Shown here: positions 55,831 to 64,000 of the stretch, piece after piece
How the letters are laid out: every line of letters begins with the position of its first letter
Numbering within the stretch: the stretch's first letter is position 1
Assembly (NCBI GenBank): GCA_019096065.1
Contig: JAGUCH010000002.1
Coordinates: 6,150,501 to 6,214,500, forward strand
Length of the DNA stretch: 64,000 nt
Direction: 5' to 3'
Origin: Paracyclopina nana
Lineage: Eukaryota > Arthropoda > Copepoda > Cyclopoida > Cyclopettidae
Program-made: the position numbers and the translations under genes
Notes under the pieces: generated by a model
Databases searched by the model: none
The model's input: the letters and a program-made list of their open reading frames with translations, nothing else
Told to the model about the DNA's origin: nothing

Positions 55831-58800
55831 ATGTCGCACAATGGTCGCTCAAAGGAGAGCATTGACGATGAATTGGATTTGGAAGTGGCTCAACTTACTG
55901 GTTCAATTAGCGGTGCTTTCAAAAACGATAGAAAGCATTCGGAGGTGTTTGTCTCCAAAATATTTCCAATGATCAAAGTTGAGGCGGGTACTCAGCTGGC
56001 CAAAAGTTACGAGACGCTCAAAACCAGTATAAGTAGCACTAAGGAGTTCAAGTCCAAAGGATATTTAGCTCATTGTGAGCATCCAGACCGAGAGCCAACT
56101 CCCGAACCTGACGATCCGTTAAGTTTGTGAAACATGCCTGCTTCATTACGATTACAAAGTTGCGTTTCTTGCAGTGATTTCCAGGCAAAGTTTGGTATTT
56201 GGAAGCGAGAAGTCTCTTGGTTTCATTACTCAAAGAGTGTGGTACTGTCCAAAGAAGAAATTGAACGAGATATCAAGGAGTACAAGGGAAGCATTGTTTA
56301 TCGATGCTACAATGACACTGCGCCAAAAGGTCATCCTTTGCATCGTGTTCATACTCCAATCGTAGGTGATGGCATTAAGGGAGATGAGTGGCATCGTAAC
56401 CTAAATCATTGGAAGAACGAACTGAAGAAAACTACTGATTCGCCTGAGTTCATGCTTGAAAGTTTGAAAGCTCAGCACCCAGATGTCTTCCGACAATCTA
56501 AATGGAATGGGCGTAGGTTGCCAAGACGTCCCAAGAGAGAACATTATTACAAGTAAATGGTCTATTTTAACGTCCTCCAATGTGAAATGACTTAAAGTTA
56601 TTACTATTACATAGGGAAAATTTGTACAAGGCTTCATTGAGGGCTTTCGCCAAAAATGTGAAGAAGTTGAGCGAAGAACTGAATCAAATCAAGCCGTGAG
56701 CGGCATTCAGTTATGCATTTTAAATGGTCTTATCCCATATTTTTCTTTAGAGACAAACCCGCTTCGTTGCAAGCTGAAGAACACGATGAACTGGTGATCG
56801 ACATTGATCAAGACCAGGAAGTCAGCGGAATTGCGGACTTTCTTGGTGATGTTGTAAATGATGATGAGGCAAGTGATGGGTACATTGTATCAAAAATATT
56901 CCCGGAGCTTTCGGCTCAAAAGGTCAAGTTTTGTATGGATGGTTACAGGAAAAAGTCTGCCAAGTTGAAGGTCATCAACAACAGGATTAACAGACTAAAA
57001 GTCACGAAATTCAGAGGATATCATATGCATTCACAGCATCCAGAGCGACAACCAACCCCAAGCCCAGACGATCAGTGAGATCTAATTCAGTATGTGATTC
57101 AAGTGCACGCATTATATGAGGCCTTTTATTTCAGGTATTTCGTCGCCAAATTGAATATTTGGGAAAACGAAGTAAAGATGATGGATGGAGTCAATGATTT
57201 CAAGCTGACCAAGGCTGATCTTGAGCAATTGATTTCTCGTGCCAAGATCATTGAACCTTACAAATCCTACTCAATTTTGCCGATAGGCCACCCCTTGCGT
57301 CGTGTGTCCACGCCTGTCATTTCAAATGATATGAGATGTAAGGAATGGAATACTGTCAAAGCATCCTGGATAGGTCGAATGAGGTCTGTGACGTGCTTGC
57401 CCGAATTTATTGTGGAACAAACAAGGCTAATGTACCCTGAAGTCGTCCTGCATCCAAATTGCCCCAAAATTCCCGTCAGAGGACCTTCGTAATTATTGAT
57501 TGTCATGTGCATGCATTTGCTACTCCATTTACCTCTTATATTTCAGCGAGGAAAACTATTTTCAAGCTGCCAAGGCCTTCAAGAGAACTGTTTTCAAGAT
57601 GAGTGAAAATCTCAAGAGACCTGGGAACCCTATTTTGCCTCTGAACTCAGGGTAAACATATCTAATCAAAATTGTGGTGTTCGAGTTTTAAAAAAGAACC
57701 GTTTACTACAAAAACTGTATCCATTTCCTCAGGCCTCTTCCAAAACAAATCAAGGTGGCGTCTCATGACCTCATAGCTCGCCAAAAAATTCTCAGCGCAA
57801 AGCGCAGAACTCGAGTTTACCAAAAAATGCTGGATTTGAAAGGAGAAATTCCTCTAATTGAGCTCCCTCCCTTAACCATGGACATCCCACAGCTGGAATG
57901 GATTCGTTTGGCCAACGATAAAATGCTGAGAATTGCCGACAACTTGAATGCTCTCGCCTTTATTCAGAACAAGATAGGTGCGTTCAAGTGCTCCCCTTGT
58001 TACCAAACTGTGGTTCAAATGGTTGGATGCGACCGGCCACAGACTCCTGTCAGCAATGCTCCGCATGATTTGCGACAATTTGAGATGAGCGTTGATCAAT
58101 GGATTGGATCTACCGAGTGTTTGCTTCGTCGACTATTCGCCAGATTAGAAGATGTGATGCAAACAGACATGACACAACTGAAGGCCTCGTCAATTTATGC
58201 CGAATATTTAACTGCGTTGCAGCTGGGACAAGTGGAGTTTGTAGAGAGTCCAAATTGCAATGAAACCTCGTAAGCGCAACCTTATACAGTCTGATCTCAG
58301 AGAGTTTTGAATACTTTTTCGGGTTTTTTTTTCGACCACACTTCAGCCTCCCATAGCACCTCAAAGTTAAATTGGTGGGCTCACCGAATGCGCTTTGAGA
58401 AGCTTATGAGAATATCACATTGTTCAATTAAACTCTGCATTAAGTAAACAAGCCTGCACCGTTTTTAGGCTCAAAGACTGGGAGAGAACATTAACCAGCT
58501 GGAAATCCAAGGTAGAAACTGCACTGCAAAATCGCAGGACTTTTCCAGTTGTTGGACCCTCAGTATTGGAATCTTTTGAAGCCAGACCATTTTTGTCAGA
58601 ATCCTCGGAGATGGTACCTTCTCAATCGTCTACGCTACAGTCTTTGGGCGATCAGTGCCAGCCAAAATACTCAATCAAGACTGAAGTGATACAAGATGAA
58701 TCCAAACCCGCTTTGGATTTTAGCGTCATCATGAGATTAGAGCCAGAAACTGAATTGTTGGACTATGTCCAGTCTATGGCTGCTCATTATGGTGATGCTG

Positions 58801-59036
58801 CCGAAGAAAGGTACAAGGATTGCCGCCATTTCGTTGGATCTCTGGCTGGAAGTTGTGTCAGATTTGTGCCTTGTGGATCTTACAACAAGGACAACTCATG
58901 CTCTTCATCATCATTCATTCATCTGAACCAGCATGGAGAGCAGCGAATCCATTCATGTGCATTGTGTTACTTTGCAATTTGCGGCATGATTAATTCGCAC
59001 GAAATGTCCAAGTGTCCCTTATTGGAGTACGTTTGA
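55831..59036 (+). CDS. Unrecognised modular protein with duplicated units and C-terminal Cys/His motif
   Basis: Eight exons: 55831-56117, 56175-56552, 56615-56695, 56751-57074, 57135-57488, 57547-57651, 57733-58269, 58469-59036; 877 residues. Every one of the seven introns is phase 2. Exons 1-3 and 4-6 encode copies of one unit: an acidic start, SKIFP, a GY-AH/MH-S-HP-R-PTP-PDD block at the end of the first exon, then AKF/AKL-IW-EV, GHPL-RV-TP, EW and a closing coil (ENLYKASLRAF / EENYFQAAKAF). Exons 7-8 hold a diverged third unit (CDRPQTPVSNAPHDL, WIGSTECLL, LKDWERTLTSW). The C-terminus has HLNQHGEQRIHSCALCYFAI ... HEMSKCP, likely a zinc knuckle. I know no family for it. Charged, no signal peptide or membrane segment. 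Start: ATG 55831 after ACGAAA. Confidence 0.72.
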
Positions 59037-61254
59037 TGTTACACCTTACCTATTTACTCATGCCACTTTCAAAGATACAGATGAGCAATAACAGCGTTTT
59101 GGCGGATTTGCGGTTAGGCTGATGCTCCATCTGCGATATGTAAAAATAAAAATAAGCTTAAGATTGAAATCCAATTTTGACCTTAACATCATCAATAGGA
59201 TGCTCAAACTTGACTTTCGTTTTTTTTACCCCACATTGATCAAATTGAGCTAATTTTGGCCAATTTTTTCCAAAGGCTTCAGAATTAACTTTCATGTTGC
59301 AGTGAAGATGAGCTTTTGCAAGCCATTATGTCATAAACCCCATAATGAAAGCACGCAAGGGCTCAAATATTTCACGGCAATGGGGCAGAGTTGCTCCGCC
59401 TCGCGCCACCTTGAGCACAAACGCTGGTATATTTACTCAAGCAGAGAATTATGCTTAACGGACTACTATAATTAAAAAATGAGTCGAGTGGCACCGAAGG
59501 CTTGTTGAATGCTCTCCCTAGCTAATCACAGTGCCAAAGGGATTTGGCCTAGGGCCCCTGGGAGGTGAGACATTGGCCCTCAAAGTTTTGGAAAATTCTT
59601 ATGTAGTAAAACATTGGACCCCTCTCATAGCCATATGAAGCAACTATTATCAACCCATTTTTAGGTCATTGCTAAGCCCCTGAAGGATGTCAGTCAAAGT
59701 TAGCTTTTCATGGCCCAAGGAAAAAAACCTTTGGCATGGTGATCATCTAGGGGAGCAAAAACTGTTTTGTGTGGTACATTTTTTTGTACCTCAAAACCAA
59801 AAGTGAGCACATGGAAAGGACCTTGTGTTCAAATTTTTTTTATATTGATGTTTTAGGTGTGTCATGAAAAAGGTAACTTCGTGACACTAGAATTGTGTCA
59901 AGGAGTGACAAACAGATGACCATGTAACTAGCAACCAAAACAAACTTAACCAGATGACTTGATTAATTTTTCCACGTTTTTTACCAAAAAGAGCCCAACT
60001 TTGCCTTGTATAACTTTCTGTTTACACTGGTAACTCATGAAGCAAAACAAACTTTTTACTTTGTGTCCGTCTGAGTTGTGCTGTGTTGCAATGTGACAAA
60101 TTTTGGTAACTTCACTGCACAATGTGACAAAAAGCCTCAGATGACCAGGCCCTTAATGTACGCAAAAAGTAAACAAAAACAAAAATGAACAATGAAAACG
60201 GTCTACCATAAAAAACGATTTTGTGTGGTGCATTTTTTGGTGCCTCAAAACCATGAGTGAGTTCATTGAGAGGCCACATTGACTTGGCAAAGGACCTAAC
60301 CCAAACTACTTACAACACCCAAAAATTATATATTTTCTGAAAGCTTATGTCCCAAGGGTTCATTTGGTGATAAAATAAAAATCCTGGCCTATAGCTTCCA
60401 CTAACATAAAATTTTTAAAAAGGTTTTGCGCAAAAACGGCTCATTTTTAGTTAGCTTAGATAGTTAGATTGTTAGCTTCAATGACCCCCACTAAAATTTA
60501 AAAATAAAACTTAAGTCACTTCAAAGTAAAATGGCTAGGATGAACAGAAACGGAGATATAGTTATGCCAGAGACTTAGATTCTCTGAGTTATGCTAAAAG
60601 TTGATTACTGCCACCTTGATTAATTTTGCTTAATAAGTTTGGCAACAAATATCTCATTTTGGGTGCATTTTATAGACTTGCTTATGAAATAAGAAAAGTT
60701 AGATCTCCTTTTTTAAAAGGGGGTCACTGCTATTAATAATCTCATAAAATAATAAACTGTAGGTGCTAGACGTTTTTGAAAATTTTATGTTATGGGAAGC
60801 CATAGGCTAGGATTTTTAAATTGCTACCAAATGAACCCTAAGAACATAAGCTTTCAGAAAATGTATATTTTTGGGTGTTGTAAAGAGTTTGGATTAGGAC
60901 CTTATTCAAGTCAATGTGAGGCCCCAAGGTCCTTTCCATGTGCTCACTTTTGGTTTTGAGTTACAAAAAATGTACCACACAAAACCGTATTTGCAAGACC
61001 GTTTTCATTATTTATTTACGTTTTTGTTAACTTTTTGTACGCAATGTCGCTGCAAAAGTACTAAGGCCTTTGAGAGAATTGCGGAAGACTATGAAGTATT
61101 GTTCAAGTTTTTAATGAAACGATGAAGTTTTCAATAAAGACGTGTAAACGATGAATGCAAGGAAGTAACTGAGGTTTTATTAGCCGTCAGCTGACAATCA
61201 TGACTATCGAAACAAAGGGCGGGAACTTTCAAACTTGAAGGATGGAGGTGAAGT
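59037..61254. repeat. Repeat-filled gene-free region with nested inverted repeats
   Basis: An inner foldback at about 60300-60893 (CAACACCCAAAAATTATATA ... inverse) is a diverged relative of the 30990-31592 element. Outer arms of about 60 bp, 59764-59824 and 60926-60986 (GTTTTGTGTGGTACATTT and inverse), enclose it, and a further direct copy of the arm is at about 60220-60270. No ORF is supported. Confidence 0.7.
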
Positions 61255-62679
61255 TCAAACATTCCCCGCTGGGGGCGCTTCGTCGCCGCCACCTTGTTCA
61301 TCGTCACCGAACATCAGGTCATGCGCGTCTGACATATCGATGTCATCGTCCTCATCGTCTTCTCTTTTCAATAAGTCCTCTGGAACTTCAGCCATCAATC
61401 TTCCGGCGTTCGCCCCCGGGGGCCTTGGAATTGGGGTCGCCAATCTGACGGGAGGTTGGGCGACTTGATGCGCAACAGGTTGCGCTGCAGTGGGCGGAGC
61501 CATCGGCGGAGGGATTTCCACCTTTAAAAGGGCAGTCGGGGCTACTTCCGGAACCAGTAGGGCTGATGACGTTGAAGGCTGCGGAGGTGTGTCGTCGATT
61601 TTCAGTAGAAGCTGCTCGAATGGAAGGATCCTTTGTCTAGCTTCTTCCAGATCCGAGGCCGGGGCCGATTCGAGGTCAACTCCAGAAGGGGGCGTGGTCG
61701 ACCTCGAGGTCATGGAAGGCTCAGACCCAGGTTCTAGCGAGGTGGCAGTGGAAGTGGTGGTGGATGACCTCAGTAAGTCGGTCGGATTAGGCCGATATGA
61801 AGCATCTGAAGCTACTTCCACAGATGCCGATGCCGATGCCGATGCGGACGATGGTGACACCAAGTCCACGGTGTCTGGGACATCTCCTCGGGTTTTGCGA
61901 AGGTGAGATACAAAATTAGCCTCCCCAGTTCTAATTTCCCACCTTCGGTCTCGCCTCACGAACTCGTTATTAGTTTGAAAGAAATCGTTTACCGAGATGT
62001 GAGGATTTTGGTTTACGATCGAGTTTATTGCCGAGATCGGGACCAGGACGATTTTGTCGCTAGAAACGGTGCAAGCGAGTCCTTTTGGGTCAGTTCGGGG
62101 GTCTCGGAAGGTTACGTTTTGAGGGAAGTTTGCGATCATTTCATCTCCCTTTTTTCTAGCCTGGTTATTTCCTCTGATGGTTTGAGAGGAAAAGGCTGAT
62201 GAAGACCTGTTTCGAGGGGGAGCTCCAGCGTTTTGGCGAACAAGGTCTTCTAGACCTCCCTTTTCGCGCTGAAGCTCATTATAGTTTCGAAGAGCAATTT
62301 TACGTGTTTCATCGTTTTGCATGGTTCGATGGATGGGATAGGGGTCTGCTGAGCTGAAAAATCTCATAGCCTCATCATAAGCCCTCCCAAGTTCGCTAAA
62401 TACGTGAATTGCCTCTTTTACGTTTCCCCTGCTTAAGTAAAGTAACCTAAGACTGTCAAGTTTCACCCAATCTAGACGTTTTCGCAGTTGTTCAATGGGA
62501 ATCCTGGAGATGTGGCCTTCCTGCAGTTTGGAGCCCAGGATCCGGTTCATGGGGTTCAATAGGACTTCAGCTATCCCACTGCCTTTCGTTTTGAGGTCGG
62601 AATAGAAGGTTGGTTTATTGAACTTGAATTGATAGTTCCTTTTTCGGTTGATGGAAGGTTGCGACAATTGTTGAGCCAT
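61255..62679 (-). CDS. Unidentified ORF downstream of a BEL/Pao-like integrase
   Basis: 474-residue intact ORF. N-terminus basic (SINRKRNYQFKFNKP), then a helical region (residues about 60-150, RLLYLSRGNVKEAIHVFSELGRAYDEAMRFF), a Ser/Ala-repeat linker (SASASASASV), a Pro-rich segment and an acidic C-terminus (KREDDEDDDIDMSD). No signal peptide, membrane segment or zinc knuckle, so it is neither an Env nor a typical Gag by eye. A minus-strand TATA box lies about 105 bp upstream. It follows pol on the same strand by 440 bp and is likely part of the same element, or of an adjacent one; function unknown. Confidence 0.5.
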   Translation of the reverse strand: MAQQLSQPSINRKRNYQFKFNKPTFYSDLKTKGSGIAEVLLNPMNRILGSKLQEGHISRIPIEQLRKRLDWVKLDSLRLLYLSRGNVKEAIHVFSELGRAYDEAMRFFSSADPYPIHRTMQNDETRKIALRNYNELQREKGGLEDLVRQNAGAPPRNRSSSAFSSQTIRGNNQARKKGDEMIANFPQNVTFRDPRTDPKGLACTVSSDKIVLVPISAINSIVNQNPHISVNDFFQTNNEFVRRDRRWEIRTGEANFVSHLRKTRGDVPDTVDLVSPSSASASASASVEVASDASYRPNPTDLLRSSTTTSTATSLEPGSEPSMTSRSTTPPSGVDLESAPASDLEEARQRILPFEQLLLKIDDTPPQPSTSSALLVPEVAPTALLKVEIPPPMAPPTAAQPVAHQVAQPPVRLATPIPRPPGANAGRLMAEVPEDLLKREDDEDDDIDMSDAHDLMFGDDEQGGGDEAPPAGNV

Positions 62680-62783
62680 CTTCTTTTTCAGAAAAGTTTG
62701 GACGAGGACTTGGACAACGTGGTGAACGTGGACTACTGCGAGTTTTGAATCACAATGGGGATCGAACCTTGTCCCACGTGAGC

Positions 62784-62791
62784 TATTTATA
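62784..62791 (-). promoter_or_regulatory. TATA box upstream of the 474-residue ORF
   Basis: TATAAATA on the minus strand, about 105 bp before the ATG at 62679. Sits in the 62680-63117 spacer, which holds no other gene and might contain an LTR or internal promoter. Confidence 0.5.
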
Positions 62792-63117
62792 GTGTTCAGC
62801 CGGCTCCGAGAAGTGTCTCAGTAAGTCCGCGTGCAATGAGGTTTGTCTACGTCATTGGTTTTCTGTTCACCGTTTTCTGATCGGCCTCTAATTCGTACTT
62901 TGGGACTTAGAGGTTTTTTGCTACTTTCCGCGAAGTTTTCCGTGCAAGTTCTTTGTTTACGGGTAATCGCTGCGCGATTTGCCGTTCGGCTTTTCCCCGC
63001 AACTTGCGCTTTGCGATGAAAACTTACGTCACTGACGATTTTCCGCGTACAGGTTTTTAGTGCTGTTTTTCCCCGCGTCTAGCAGAGTATTATTGTTTTA
63101 ATCATCATTCCCCGCGT

Positions 63118-64000
63118 TTACAGTATATTTAGCGGGATCAATTGACGAATAGAGTAGACGTCAGGTTTTGCAGGTTTTATTTTATTCTTTTTAGTTTTAC
63201 TTTGGTCCTGAGCAATCAGGACTTCGCATTTTCTAACTAATCCGTCTTTGTCCGGAATGAGTTTTGTTATTCTACCCCATTTCCAGTCATAGCGAGGTGC
63301 AACTTGCCATGTCTTTTTTGCATCCGGAGACTGCATTATGAGGCAAAGTTCACCGAGTTTTGGGTTGTCTCTAAATTTTGTCCATTTAGGAAACTTTTTT
63401 AGGTCATCGATTATGGCAGTTGTCCATTGTTGCCAGTAAGTATCGATTAAGTCACGTATGTTTAAATAGAGATTCGTGAATCTGTTTTCGTCCTTTACTT
63501 CAAGGACACCGTTGTCAAAGTTTAAACCTGCTTTTATCAAGTCATTTATGCATAAAATGCCTTCAATTTTGTCAGTTTCGATTGGATTGACGGGTCTGTT
63601 ATTTATCAAGTTTATTATCATTTCAGAAGCCGTCATTAGTTCGTCATGTGAGAATTCGTAGCTTTCTAGACATGGAAGTCTAGCTTTTGCCAAGCCCACC
63701 ATCCGTTCAGCGAGTCCATTGTTTTGAGGACTGTAAACAGGTGAGAATTCCCAATGTTCTATGTTTAACGTGTTTTGTATCATGTTCATGTCAGGTATTA
63801 ATAGTTTCTTGGCGCAACAAAATTGAGCCGCGTTATCAGATCTGACATTTTTCGGGGTCCTTCGTTTGCTGCAAAACCTTTGTAGAGCAGTTATAATATG
63901 TTCAGTTGCCATGCTTTCCGTGATTTCCATGTGAAAAGCATGGGTTTGTTGGCAGACTATGATCAGCAGATAATATTTATGGATTGCGCGCCCAAATTTT
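63118..64000 (-). mobile_element. BEL/Pao-like integrase, 5' part beyond the window
   Basis: Minus-strand pol fragment, open past the window edge; upstream of ATG 63930 the frame continues with AIHKYYLLIIVCQQTHAFHM, part of the integrase core. Seen: second catalytic Asp in VRSDNAAQF, Glu in SPQNNGLAERMV, and a C-terminal domain like DUF5641 of BEL elements (DTYWQQWTTAII, FPKWTKFRDNPKLGELCLIM, WKWGRITKLIPDKDG). Ends with a stop at 63118. No lesion is visible in the part shown. Confidence 0.8.

Overview
This window is from an animal nuclear genome, most probably an arthropod (a crustacean or another non-insect pancrustacean is my guess; species not determinable). The basis: genes are split by short (about 50-110 bp) GT-AG introns, an ecdysteroid-kinase-like gene and a CUB-domain secreted protein of arthropod type are present, and the mobile DNA includes a Gypsy element with an envelope gene, a BEL/Pao-like element, hAT and TA-target MITEs and a CMC/EnSpm-like transposon.

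Layout. 1-4.9 kb: PAIP1-like translation factor (640-3094) and a secreted CUB-domain protein (3342-4880). 5.07-15.25 kb: a complete-length Gypsy-type retroelement with 194-bp LTRs, gag, pol and env, GC-rich against an AT-rich host, almost no LTR divergence, but pol and env carry stops, frameshifts and an integrase deletion. 15.9-23.9 kb: a truncated hAT MITE, then a divergently transcribed pair that looks like one DNA transposon (transposase-like ORF 16610-19126 on minus; spliced coiled-coil gene 19638-23201 on plus with two in-frame stops). 23.8-31.6 kb: gene-free nested MITEs with recognisable TIRs and target duplications, ending in a foldback element.

31.7-55 kb is a dense housekeeping block: mitochondrial seryl-tRNA synthetase and CTU2 in tight head-to-tail order with 16 bases between them; a glycine-rich-domain (GRDP/DUF1399) protein; an unidentified gene; pyruvate carboxylase (41065-46630, nine coding exons resolved, 1182 residues) with an entire single-exon EcKinase gene antisense inside one intron; MOSPD2; a divergent MCCC2-like carboxyltransferase; and a RAP1GDS1/vimar armadillo protein. 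55.8-59.0 kb holds an unrecognised 877-residue protein of duplicated modules whose seven introns are all phase 2. 59-64 kb is repeats plus a BEL/Pao-like integrase running off the window edge, with a second unexplained ORF downstream of it.

The genes do not form one pathway. Functional pairings visible are tRNA biology (SARS2 with CTU2) and biotin-carboxylase-family metabolism (pyruvate carboxylase, MCCC2-like). The most noteworthy observations are the intron almost exactly filled by an antisense gene, the modular all-phase-2 gene, the two-gene divergent transposon, the apparently chuvirus-like envelope carried by a Gypsy element, and the nested TA-target MITEs. All splice sites are read by eye from consensus, reading phase and homology; none is backed by transcript data.
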